Shown here one piece after another: positions 53,924 through 61,875 of a DNA stretch of 64,000 nucleotides. Each line of letters opens with the position of its first letter. The stretch's first letter is position 1. The notes beneath the pieces are model-generated. The model was not told the origin of the DNA and made no database searches. It saw nothing but the letters and a program-made list of their open reading frames with translations. The position numbers and the translations under genes are program-made. The stretch comes from Paraburkholderia caffeinitolerans (lineage in GTDB: Bacteria; Pseudomonadota; Gammaproteobacteria; Burkholderiales; Burkholderiaceae), in contig NZ_CADIKL010000029.1 of the NCBI RefSeq assembly GCF_902859945.1, positions 36,064 through 100,063 on the forward strand, written 5' to 3'.

Positions 53924-55336
53924 TCAATGGGCCGAAGGCTGCCAGCCATCGGTGAGCGTACCTAGAAACGCCACCACGTCCTTGATCTCCGCGTCGGTAA
54001 ATACCGGCGCATCGCCTGGCTTACGATCGAACGGCGCCTCGGTATTGAGGTTCGCCCAATACTGGCGCGGCAGATCATCGAACTTTTTCACCTTGCCCTT
54101 CACCACCGGATAGAACTCGTCCGGATTCGTGTCGCGCCGCGCGTAAAAACGCATCACGTCCTCCAGCGAGTGATAGATGCCGTTGTGGAAGAACGTCTTC
54201 TTGAGCGCGACGTTGCGCAGCGTCGGCGTGCGGAACAGTCCGCAAAATTCGGCGCGGCCGCCCAGATCGGTGCGTTCCGGCCCGCACGCGCCCAGATCGA
54301 AGAAGCGCGGATCGCGATTCACCGCGAGCGCGCGGTTGCGCGGCACGCCAACCGCAATCAGCCCAAAGTCGCTGAACTGCGGCGGCGAGCCATCTTTCGC
54401 GCGCTGGCTGATGTGGCAGCTCGCACAATTGCCCTTCGTCTCGTCGTTGAATAACTGCAGGCCGCGCAACTCCGCCGCTGTGAGCGTCGTCCTGCCCGCG
54501 AGGTACGCGTCGTACTTGCTCGTGTACGGATAGAACACCTCCGGCGTCTGCTCGAAGGTTTCCAGCGACTTCAGTACGGCCTTGAAGGTGGCCTCCTCGT
54601 CGTCGAGGACCTGCTCGCCGAATGCCTCGCGAAACGCGTTCGCGTAAGGCGCCGCGCGCACCGCATCGGCCACCTTGCGCGGCGTGCTGGCCATCTCGAA
54701 CGAGGAAAGCAGCGGGATACGTGCCTGGTCCGCGCCACGATCGACCCGGCCATCCCAGGTGAGACCGCCCGTTGGACCGGCGTCGACGCTCTCGTCGCCT
54801 TCGTCGTCGGAGTCGTGATAGTGCTCCGCAAACGGCGGCACCGCCTGCAAATACCTGAGCGTCGGCACGGCGCGCATGCCGGGGCGGTGCATATCCGCAC
54901 CGCCGATCTGCACGTCGAGCGCGTTGGCTGGCGTGAAGGCGCGATCCGGGTTATGACAGGTCGCGCACGACATCTTGCCCGAGCCCGAGAGCGAGGGATC
55001 AAAGAACATCTGCTTGCCGAGCGCCGTCATGCGGCGCACCTGGGCGTAGACCTCGGCGCGTGACTGGCCGTGCGGCTGGCCGGTGGACGCTGCCGTCGAA
55101 CCAGGCACGGACATGGCGATCTTCATTGGCTTCGCGCCGCGCCCTTCATTCGCTCCGCTCACGCCTTGATCGACGCCACCGGTGTTCTCCGTCCGGGGCG
55201 TGCCGCCATCGCACGCTGTCAGCGACGCCAGCACACCCACTACCAGCAACAGACGGCCATAACGGCTTGAGCGCCCTGCCGGGGCGTGCGTCTGAAACTG
55301 TGTCTGCGTCGACTGACGCGCCAATCTTTGCAACAT
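53924..55336 (-). CDS. Di-heme cytochrome c peroxidase/MauG-like lipoprotein
   Basis: This 470-aa exported protein has a lipobox LASLTAC with Cys42 and two heme c sites, CATCH (124-128) and CASCH (304-308), as in bacterial cytochrome c peroxidase and MauG. LGKQMFFDPSLSGSGKMSC and FRTPTLRNVALKKTFFHNG are family blocks. An acidic insertion (HYHDSDDEGDESVD, about 172-185) follows the first heme region. It probably faces the periplasm and reduces peroxide or oxidises a protein partner. ATG 55336 is used because the signal peptide begins shortly after it. It is divergent from the phosphoesterase gene. Confidence 0.88.
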   Translation of the reverse strand: MLQRLARQSTQTQFQTHAPAGRSSRYGRLLLVVGVLASLTACDGGTPRTENTGGVDQGVSGANEGRGAKPMKIAMSVPGSTAASTGQPHGQSRAEVYAQVRRMTALGKQMFFDPSLSGSGKMSCATCHNPDRAFTPANALDVQIGGADMHRPGMRAVPTLRYLQAVPPFAEHYHDSDDEGDESVDAGPTGGLTWDGRVDRGADQARIPLLSSFEMASTPRKVADAVRAAPYANAFREAFGEQVLDDEEATFKAVLKSLETFEQTPEVFYPYTSKYDAYLAGRTTLTAAELRGLQLFNDETKGNCASCHISQRAKDGSPPQFSDFGLIAVGVPRNRALAVNRDPRFFDLGACGPERTDLGGRAEFCGLFRTPTLRNVALKKTFFHNGIYHSLEDVMRFYARRDTNPDEFYPVVKGKVKKFDDLPRQYWANLNTEAPFDRKPGDAPVFTDAEIKDVVAFLGTLTDGWQPSAH

Positions 55337-55608
55337 GAAGGGATCCCCAAAACTCGCTCGCTGCGGCACGCGTATGGCCAAACGCCATCGCGCATCGAAA
55401 TCGCGAAAGCGTATGTCAATCACATGACGAACAGATGACTCCACGTAAGCACGAAGTCATGCAATCACAGGGATCAAAAAAGCAAAACGTAATTATTTAC
55501 ATACGACTGTCAAATTACGCTGAGACACTGCGCGTCGCCCGATGGCCGGCTTCGCGACAATGTCCGCGCGCTGGCCGCCATGAGGCCCCCAACGCGAGAG
55601 AGAAAAGA

Positions 55609-57192
55609 ATGCTCAAGAAAAAATGGTTCTACGCAACGCCGATTGCGATCGCAGCGGCGACGCTGAGCGTAGTGGCATGCGGCGGCAGTGACGACAAGAA
55701 GGCCGACCTGTCGTCGGTCAAGAACATCGTCGTGATCTACGCGGAAAACCGCAGCTTCGACAATCTGTACGGCAACTTCCCCGGCGCCAACGGCCTGCAG
55801 AACGTGAGCGCGCAAAGCGCGCAGCAGCTCGACCGTGACGGCTCGGCGCTCGCCACGCTGCCGACCGTCTGGAATGGCCTCACGCAAACGGGCGTCACGC
55901 CCGTGGTGACGGCGGCGATGACCGAGAACATGCCGAACGCGCCGTTCGCCATCGACGATCCGAAGGGCTTCAACGTGCCGCTCTCGGTGACGACCCGCGA
56001 CCTCTATCACCGCTTCTACGAAAACCAGATGCAGATCCACGGCGGCAAGAACGACATGTTCGCCGCGTGGGCCGACTCAGGCGGCCTCGTGATGGGCCAC
56101 TACACGACGAACGCGCAAACGCTGCCGCTCTGGAAAATCGCGCAGCAATACACGCTTGCCGACAATTTCTTCATGGGCGCGTTCGGCGGCTCGTTCCTGA
56201 ATCACCAGTGGCTCGTGTGCGCGTGCACGCCCTATTACGCGAGCGCGGACAAGAGCCCGGCAGCCAGTTCGATCTCGGCCGTCAACGCCGATGGCGTTTC
56301 GCTCACGCTCGCCTCGAACTCGCCGGCGTCGGCGCTCGGCGGCGCACCGAAATTCGTGAAGTCGGGCAACCTCACGCCCGACTTCTACGCGATCAACACA
56401 ATGCAGCCGCCGTACCAGCCGAGCGGCAACAAGGCCGCTTCCGGCGGCGACACAAATCTGGCCGACCCGAATGCGGCATCGACGCTGCCACCGCAAACCT
56501 CGCAAACCATCGGCGACCTGCTCTCGAACGCGGGCGTCTCGTGGGCGTGGTACGGCGGCGCATGGGGCGCGGCCTTGAGCGCAGCGCAAAACAGCACGTC
56601 GAACGTGATCTACGGCGCAAACATGACGGCGCCGAACTTTCAGCCGCACCATCAGCCGTTCAACTACTTCGCGAACTACGCGCCGGGCACCGACGCGCGC
56701 GCGAAACACCTGCTCGACGGCGGCATGGACGGCAGCGAGTTCATCAAGGCGATCGACGCGGGCACGCTGCCGCAAGTGGCGTTCTACAAGCCCCAGGGCA
56801 ACCTCAACGAGCACGCGGGCTACACCGACGTGACGAGCGGCGATCAGCACATCGCCGACGTCATTGCGCATCTGCAAAAGAGCCCGCAGTGGAACAACAT
56901 GGTCGTGATCGTCACGTATGACGAGAACGGCGGCTTCTGGGATCACGTCGCGCCGCCCAAGGGCGACCGCTGGGGCCCGGGCTCGCGCATTCCGGCGCTG
57001 GTCATCTCGCCGTATGCGAAGAAGGGTTACGTCGATCATACGCAGTACGACACGACTTCGATCCTGCGCCTCATCACGCGACGCTTTGCGCTGCCCGCGC
57101 TGCCGGGCCTCACCGCGCGCGACGTCGCGCTCAAGACCAACGGCGCGCCGGCGATGGGCGATTTGACCAATTCGCTTGATTTGAAGCTTTAA
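55609..57192 (+). CDS. Phosphoesterase lipoprotein (AcpA/phospholipase C family)
   Basis: This 527-aa exported enzyme has a signal peptide and lipobox SVVAC (Cys24). The family core (PF04185) is seen as NIVVIYAENRSFDNLYGNFPG, DNFFMGAFGGSFLNHQWLVC, and late VIVTYDENGGFWDHVAPP with the metal-binding Asp and His. Length and pattern suit acid phosphatases of the AcpA type rather than the larger phosphocholine phospholipases. GAGAGAAAAG precedes the ATG at 55609. A strong terminator follows. Confidence 0.89.
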   Translation: MLKKKWFYATPIAIAAATLSVVACGGSDDKKADLSSVKNIVVIYAENRSFDNLYGNFPGANGLQNVSAQSAQQLDRDGSALATLPTVWNGLTQTGVTPVVTAAMTENMPNAPFAIDDPKGFNVPLSVTTRDLYHRFYENQMQIHGGKNDMFAAWADSGGLVMGHYTTNAQTLPLWKIAQQYTLADNFFMGAFGGSFLNHQWLVCACTPYYASADKSPAASSISAVNADGVSLTLASNSPASALGGAPKFVKSGNLTPDFYAINTMQPPYQPSGNKAASGGDTNLADPNAASTLPPQTSQTIGDLLSNAGVSWAWYGGAWGAALSAAQNSTSNVIYGANMTAPNFQPHHQPFNYFANYAPGTDARAKHLLDGGMDGSEFIKAIDAGTLPQVAFYKPQGNLNEHAGYTDVTSGDQHIADVIAHLQKSPQWNNMVVIVTYDENGGFWDHVAPPKGDRWGPGSRIPALVISPYAKKGYVDHTQYDTTSILRLITRRFALPALPGLTARDVALKTNGAPAMGDLTNSLDLKL

Positions 57193-57241
57193 GCCATTGT
57201 GACCACGATGGCTGGGCGTCGAGAGCGTTCGGCTTTTTTCT

Positions 57242-57268
57242 CGGGCAGCGTTGGCTGCCCGTTTTTTT
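57242..57268 (+). terminator. Intrinsic terminator after the phosphoesterase gene
   Basis: An 8-bp stem (CGGGCAGC at 57242-57249, GCTGCCCG at 57254-57261, loop GTTG) is followed by seven T residues, 50 nt past the stop codon. Confidence 0.88.
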
Positions 57269-57375
57269 GGATCAAGATCTGTAGACGATATCTCGCAGCC
57301 AGTCCATCGACCGCGCTGGCGCTCCAGCATTGCTGAAAAATGCTTACACCAGCGCTTACACGGAGTCCAGAAAGC

Positions 57376-57402
57376 AAAAAGCCCGGCTTTAGAAACCGGG
57401 CT
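57376..57402 (-). terminator. Intrinsic terminator of tRNA-Arg
   Basis: On the minus strand AGCCCGG and CCGGGCT (57396-57402 and 57380-57386) form a stem followed by TTTTTGC, 17 nt beyond the tRNA 3' end. Confidence 0.8.
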
Positions 57403-57418
57403 AAGTGCTTGAATTCAT

Positions 57419-57495
57419 TGGCGCGACAGGAGGGGCTCGAACCCCCGACCCTCGGCTTAGAAGGCCGATGCTCTATCCAGCTGAGCTACTGTCGC
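57419..57495 (-). tRNA. tRNA-Arg (anticodon UCU)
   Basis: The 77-nt minus-strand sequence folds as a cloverleaf: acceptor GCGACAG pairs with CTGTCGC, D-arm AGCTCAGCTGGATAGAGC, anticodon stem TCGGC/GCCGA with loop CTTCTAA (anticodon TCT), T-arm with TTCGAGC loop, discriminator G and encoded CCA. A terminator lies directly downstream. Confidence 0.95.
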
Positions 57496-57632
57496 GTGAG
57501 TGGTCTGCAAGGCTATGCGCCGCAGGCACGGCGCAGACGGGCGTGGATTATACCTCGTCCGGCCCGCACCGGCCCTGCCCGATTGTGGTCCCACGGCGTC
57601 TACAGCAACGCGGCACCAACACAGTCAAATCA

Positions 57633-58463
57633 TCAAACCGGCTGCTGATGCGTCACGAACCAACCGAGAAAGACCGCGCCCGCGATCACGCAGTACAACC
57701 CGAACGATGCGAGACGGCCGCGCCCTTCGAAATATCGCATCAGGAATTTCACGCTCAGCCACGCAGCGATGCCGGTCAGCACGCCCCCCACCAGGGCGGT
57801 CATGAGTTGGTCGTGCGCATGAAAGAGCTTCGGCAGTTCGAGCACGCCTGCCGCGAAGATGATAGGCGTGCCGAGCAGGAACGAGAACTCAGCGGCCTTC
57901 TCTGCGGTGAGACCCGCGGCGTTGCCCGCGATCATCGTCAGGCCGCTACGCGAGAAGCCAGGAATCAGCGCACCAATCTGCGCGAGGCCAACGAGAAATG
58001 CCTGGCGGAACGTGAGTTTCTCGGGCGGACGATGTGTGCGCGCACGCTGCAAGCGGTCGCCGAACCACAGCAGCACGCCGTTCACCATCAGCGCCGCGGC
58101 AACGATCCGCAGATCATGGAAGATCGCCTCGATGCGCTTTTCGAGCAAGAGACCAACAAGACCCGTCGGAATCGTGCCGATGATGAGCGCCCACATCATG
58201 TGACCGTCGTCATTCTTGCGCCCGCCGAGTGAAGCGAAAAAGCCGCTGATGAGCGCGACCCAGCGCGCACGGAAATACCAGAGCAGCGCGACCGCCGTAC
58301 CCAGGTGCAGCGCAACGAGGAACGGCAGGAGCTGCGGAGCATGCTTGTCGATATGCATGCCGAAGAGCGCCGGTACGAGCAAGGTATGGCCAAGACTGCT
58401 GACCGGGAAAAGCTCCGTGACACCCTGCAGCACGCTCAGGAAGAATAGAAACGAGAGACTCAC
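57633..58463 (-). CDS. uppP: Undecaprenyl-diphosphatase UppP (BacA)
   Basis: This integral membrane enzyme dephosphorylates undecaprenyl diphosphate, recycling the carrier for peptidoglycan; overexpression confers bacitracin resistance in E. coli. The 276-aa sequence has the (E/Q)xxxE motif as QGVTE (Gln13, Glu17), SSLGH (His26), and the PGxSRS motif PGFSRSGLT with Arg172, plus about eight hydrophobic helices. The FPVSSLGH variant differs from the usual LPISSTGH, so this may be a paralogue. It lies 137 nt from the tRNA on the same strand. Confidence 0.93.
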   Translation of the reverse strand: MSLSFLFFLSVLQGVTELFPVSSLGHTLLVPALFGMHIDKHAPQLLPFLVALHLGTAVALLWYFRARWVALISGFFASLGGRKNDDGHMMWALIIGTIPTGLVGLLLEKRIEAIFHDLRIVAAALMVNGVLLWFGDRLQRARTHRPPEKLTFRQAFLVGLAQIGALIPGFSRSGLTMIAGNAAGLTAEKAAEFSFLLGTPIIFAAGVLELPKLFHAHDQLMTALVGGVLTGIAAWLSVKFLMRYFEGRGRLASFGLYCVIAGAVFLGWFVTHQQPV

Positions 58464-58776
58464 GCGGGGATCCTCGAGATGGTTGGACAGAGTGCCGGAC
58501 CATCACGGGGGACGGTGCGGCAAGGCGCACCGATTATGCCGGGGCCGTATTACAGCGCCAAGCATCGAGACTCATTTGTCTGAAAAGTTACCGCGTCGCA
58601 ACAAAATTGTGCGGAGAAAAATCGAATTCGCGTAACAAAGGAATGGAAAATTCGAGCGCGAACAAACCCTATGGGTAACCTGTTCGCAAGATGGAAGATG
58701 TGAACCGAAAGTCGGAGCGAAGAAACACGAAAGAATAATGAAAGCGTTGTGACCTGTTGCTCAGGTGAATGATCGA
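58464..58776. other. Intergenic region between uppP and a small membrane peptide gene
   Basis: This 313-bp stretch has no gene that I can support. It must carry the uppP promoter (minus strand). No repeat or terminator-like hairpin was noticed. Confidence 0.5.
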
Positions 58777-58863
58777 TCAGCGGGCGACCTTATAGAAGAA
58801 GTACGCGCTGCTGCCGATAAACAAACTGAACAGTCCCATTCCCATCGCCATGGCGAGATCCAT
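58777..58863 (-). CDS. 28-residue single-helix membrane peptide
   Basis: A tiny gene encodes MDLAMAMGMG followed by LFSLFIGSSAYFFYKVAR: one membrane helix with a basic C-terminal end. The support is a near-perfect ribosome site, AAGAAGGAGG, ending 8 nt before the ATG, much stronger than most sites in the window. A longer in-frame ATG upstream (59001) gives a 74-aa version with no coding character. Possibly one of the small DUF3149-like membrane peptides, but I cannot confirm it. The function is unknown. Confidence 0.6.
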   Translation of the reverse strand: MDLAMAMGMGLFSLFIGSSAYFFYKVAR

Positions 58864-59089
58864 TTTGGCGCCCTCCTTCTTCGTTTCTTCGTTGCCACGT
58901 GCGCAATCGCACGATTCAGGGCGATTATGGGCTTGCAGAAGCTTGCGCAACACCCACGATTTCCCGACAAGGGTTTCCACGCATCCGAAAGCGGCGCACA
59001 ATCCCTGGGCGCATCGAACACCGACGCAGTCCCGGCTTTGAACCCATCTCGCCGTTGCCCTCTCCTTCCTTTCGACTCAACGCCCGCCC

Positions 59090-60001
59090 ATGGAATCAAG
59101 CCCTCAACACGATATTCTCGAACTTACCCGCGGCGCCTCGACCTTGCGTCTGGCACCGCGGGCCGGCGCGCGGCTGCTGTCGTGGCACGTTGACGGCAGG
59201 CCGGTCATCCGCTGGCCCGACAACGCGAACTGGGATCAGCCAGCACGCGTGCGCGGCGGCAATCCCCTGCTCTTCCCGTTTCTTGGGCGCCATTTCGTCG
59301 ATGGCCAGATCGGCCGCTGGCGCGATGTTCAGGGCGTCGTGCACGATCTGCCGACGCACGGCCTCGCGCGAGATCTCCCGTTCACCGCCAAAGTCGATGC
59401 CGATGGGCGCGGCGTGAGCATGACACTGGTGGACTCCGCGGCCACTCACAGTGGCTACCCATTCGCATTTCGCTTCGAAGCGGCCTACCGGCTCGCCGAC
59501 GATCACACACTCGATGTCGTACTCACCGCGACGAATACCGGCGACGCGCCCATGCCCTGGTATGCGGGCCATCACTTCTACTTCGAGTTGCCGCATGAGC
59601 AGCGCGCGCAGAGCACGCTCGACCTGCCACCGACACAGCGTCGCCATCAGTTGCCCGATGGTTCGATCAGCGCGCCGGAGTCTGGCGAGCAGCAGTATTG
59701 CCTCGACGATGCGCGCATTCAGGACCGCTTTCACGTGCTCGAACGATCAGCGCCGGTGGGGCCGGTACGATTGGTTGCGCCTGGGCTCGAGCATGCGGTC
59801 ACATTCGACCTCGACCGGCCGGGCTCGCTCCCCTGGTACGCGGTGACGACTTGGACCGAAGCGGCCGACTCTGACTTTTACTGCGTCGAACCATGGCTCG
59901 GCCTGCCCGATGCCATTCACAACGGCCTCGGCCTGCGCTGGCTCGCCCCAGGCACCACCGAAGCCGCGGCCTTGCGCTTGCGCTTCGAAGCGCTCGCCTG
60001 A
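59090..60001 (+). CDS. Aldose 1-epimerase family protein
   Basis: This 303-aa protein of the galactose mutarotase-like fold interconverts sugar anomers or recognises hexose phosphates. It contains LAPRAGARLLSWHVDGRPV, GGNPLLFPFLGR, DLPTHGLARDLPF (expected catalytic His), WYAGHHFYFELP with a second His, and a late FYCVEPWLGLPDAIHNGLG including the base Glu. The sequence resembles the broad YeaD/GalM group, so the substrate is not assigned. No strong ribosome site precedes the ATG. It is followed 170 nt later by the NlpD-like gene. Confidence 0.86.
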   Translation: MESSPQHDILELTRGASTLRLAPRAGARLLSWHVDGRPVIRWPDNANWDQPARVRGGNPLLFPFLGRHFVDGQIGRWRDVQGVVHDLPTHGLARDLPFTAKVDADGRGVSMTLVDSAATHSGYPFAFRFEAAYRLADDHTLDVVLTATNTGDAPMPWYAGHHFYFELPHEQRAQSTLDLPPTQRRHQLPDGSISAPESGEQQYCLDDARIQDRFHVLERSAPVGPVRLVAPGLEHAVTFDLDRPGSLPWYAVTTWTEAADSDFYCVEPWLGLPDAIHNGLGLRWLAPGTTEAAALRLRFEALA

Positions 60002-60171
60002 TATGCGGCGCGTTGCCGCCCTACAGCCTCTGATGGGTGATTGCGCCAGCCGATTCGTCAGGGGAAAAACGCAGGCGTGGCGCCAAATTCGCTAGAATTG
60101 AACGTTTTGTTTTGCCGGAACGGTGCCCCTCCCCGAGGCGAACCGCCGGCAGCGTCTTGCGAGGATCAACG

Positions 60172-60846
60172 TTGGCAAAGGGATTTAGACGTTTTGCATG
60201 CGCGGCGCTCGTCGCGCTGCTCGCGGCGTGCGGATCGGCACCGGTCGGCCCCGGGTTCTACCGCGTGGAGCGCGGCGACACGGTCAGCAAAATCGCACGC
60301 AGCAACCGCCAGTCGGTTTCGAATATCGTGCGCTGGAACAATCTGCCGAACCCCGACTCGATCGAAGTCGGCCAGGTGCTGCGCGTCGCGCCGCCGGGCG
60401 GCTCGTCGGCCAGCGCCCAGCGCACCGCCCCGCGCCAGGACACTGCGGACAGCGCGAGCACGGCCGCCGCGCCCGCTTCGTCCATTTCGCTCATCTGGCC
60501 GACCACGGGCCAAGTCGTCCGCAACTTTGATGGACGCGACTCCAAGGGCATCGACATGGTCAACAGCGCCGGCACGCCTATCGTCGCCGCTGCACCGGGC
60601 ACGGTCGTGTATGCCGGCAATGGCCTGCGCGGCTACGGCAACCTGCTGATCATCAAACACGACAGCGAATACCTGACTGCCTACGCGCACAATCAGGCGT
60701 TGCTCGTGAAGGAAGGCGAGACCGTGACGCAGGGGCAAAAGATCGCCGAAATGGGCAGCAGCGACAGTGATCGCGTCATGCTGCATTTCGAACTGCGCTA
60801 TCAAGGACGCTCGATCGATCCGGCTCGAGACTTGCCGCCGCGCTAA
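60172..60846 (+). CDS. nlpD: NlpD-like lipoprotein with LysM and degenerate M23 domain
   Basis: This 224-aa envelope lipoprotein starts at TTG 60172 after GAGGATC; the lipobox is LLAAC with Cys20. LysM (GFYRVERGDTVSKIARSN) spans about 28-72, and an M23/LytM domain about 105-222 contains GIDMVNSAGTPIVAAAPG and LRGYGNLLIIKHDSEYLTAYAH. The zinc-binding His before GID is Lys (DSKGID), as in E. coli NlpD, whose LytM domain activates amidases instead of cutting peptidoglycan. nlpD is usually found beside rpoS; here it is not, so it may be a paralogue. A longer in-frame start (60037) would bury the signal peptide. Confidence 0.88.
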   Translation: MAKGFRRFACAALVALLAACGSAPVGPGFYRVERGDTVSKIARSNRQSVSNIVRWNNLPNPDSIEVGQVLRVAPPGGSSASAQRTAPRQDTADSASTAAAPASSISLIWPTTGQVVRNFDGRDSKGIDMVNSAGTPIVAAAPGTVVYAGNGLRGYGNLLIIKHDSEYLTAYAHNQALLVKEGETVTQGQKIAEMGSSDSDRVMLHFELRYQGRSIDPARDLPPR

Positions 60847-60857
60847 CTGGTTTCGGC

Positions 60858-60885
60858 AAAAAAAAGCCCGGCATGATGCCGGGCT
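60858..60885 (-). terminator. Intrinsic terminator, minus strand, with no upstream gene
   Basis: The stem AGCCCGGC/GCCGGGCT with loop ATCAT (minus-strand sense) is followed by eight T residues. No protein gene on the minus strand lies upstream, which led to the small RNA prediction. It does not fit nlpD, because the plus strand has A residues before it and no T-tract after it. Confidence 0.8.
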
Positions 60886-60933
60886 AACGGGGGTTTGGCG
60901 CATATCGGCAAAGGACCGGTTTACCATGCGCCG
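60858..60933 (-). ncRNA. Candidate small RNA on the minus strand
   Basis: A 76-nt minus-strand transcript is predicted. At its 5' end GGCGCAT and ATGCGCC (60926-60932, 60897-60903) close a hairpin; a C-rich linker AAACCCCCGTT (about 60886-60896) is unpaired; the 3' end is an 8-bp G+C-rich hairpin (60865-60885) with eight T residues (60858-60865). A promoter-like pair, TAGATT (60940-60945) and TTGCGC (60963-60968), spaced 17 bp, places the start at about 60933, one base before the hairpin. There is no open reading frame worth calling. The linker could pair with G-rich ribosome sites (inference). Confidence 0.5.
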
Positions 60934-60939
60934 AGTGGC

Positions 60940-60968
60940 AATCTATCAACGCGCCTCTGACGGCGCAA
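60940..60968 (-). promoter_or_regulatory. Candidate promoter of the small RNA
   Basis: The -10 box TAGATT and -35 box TTGCGC on the minus strand are 17 bp apart. The -35 box matches the consensus at only three of six positions. Confidence 0.35.
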
Positions 60969-61551
60969 TCACTTAATTAGATCGAAAATGTGTCGCGGCG
61001 CACGGATTATGTGTCGCATCAATTTCCGATGACGAATCGACCCGCCGGCGTTACAGCATTCGAGCATAAATGTGCGCATTGCAGCGCGCTATGCATAGTC
61101 GGCTGAAAATGCCGAAAAGGCTTGTGGGACGGGCGTAGCGGCGTGTTAACAAGTGCGCCCGAAGAAGCATTGCACGCTGCATTATCCCGCACCGCAATAC
61201 TGCATGTCGAAGCCGTTCGCTCACCTTTCTATTTGGTGTGCAAGCGCACAAATAAATGCAATTATCCGCGAGAGTGGAATTTTTGAAACACCGAATTTCG
61301 GCTTCGAGATTGCCATCTTTTATCAGACTTTTTGCTCATCCGGCTGTTGGCGCTTTTTGTCCGATTAATCATCGAAAGTCGAATTTCCTATGCGTTCTTT
61401 CTACTGCGCATTCACGCATCCGACTAGTCCGCTTGCATGAATCGCGAGTGGGCCCGATCTTCCGCTCGATACTCGGCACCATGTCGGGCGGCAGGCCGCC
61501 CATCCGCAACCTATCGTTTATAGTAACGCCCGCAACTCAATACCTAAGACC
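60969..61551. other. Intergenic region upstream of the DUF2288 gene
   Basis: This 583-bp stretch has no convincing gene; small open frames on both strands (61051-61251 minus, 61153-61368 plus) lack ribosome sites and family features. It is less GC-rich than its surroundings. A TATAGT sequence at 61519-61524 could be the -10 of the downstream operon. Confidence 0.5.
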
Positions 61552-61875
61552 ATGACTACCGACGCCACGACTCCCCACGACGACGCCCCTAGCCCGCTTT
61601 ACGCAAAGTTGCTTGGCGAGACCGCCAAGATCGATTGGCAGGACCTCGAACGATTTTTCGCCCAAGGCAAGCTGCTCGCGGTCGCACGCGACCTCGACCT
61701 CGTGAGCATCGCCGAAGCCATTGCAAGCGACAACGGCGAGCAAGTGACGCAATGGCTCTCCGCCGGCCTCATTGAACGCATGCAGGCTTCGACTGCCGCC
61801 GACTACGCCGAACGCAAGCCCGAACTCTGGGCCGTTGTAGTTTCTCCGTGGATCTGCGTGCAGGAACGCAGTTGA
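61552..61875 (+). CDS. DUF2288 family protein
   Basis: This 107-aa cytoplasmic protein matches DUF2288: PLYAKLLGETAKIDWQDLERF, FAQGKLLAVARDLDLVSIAEA and a C-terminal AVVVSPWICVQER. The function is unknown. Its stop overlaps the likely TTG start of the MATE transporter by 4 nt, so the two are probably translationally coupled. ATG 61552 gives the usual N-terminus; a ribosome site is not obvious. Confidence 0.85.
   Translation: MTTDATTPHDDAPSPLYAKLLGETAKIDWQDLERFFAQGKLLAVARDLDLVSIAEAIASDNGEQVTQWLSAGLIERMQASTAADYAERKPELWAVVVSPWICVQERS

Noticed and set aside
61153..61368. Small open frames in the nlpD-DUF2288 intergenic region
   Set aside because: They have no ribosome sites, unusual residue composition and no sign of coding bias.
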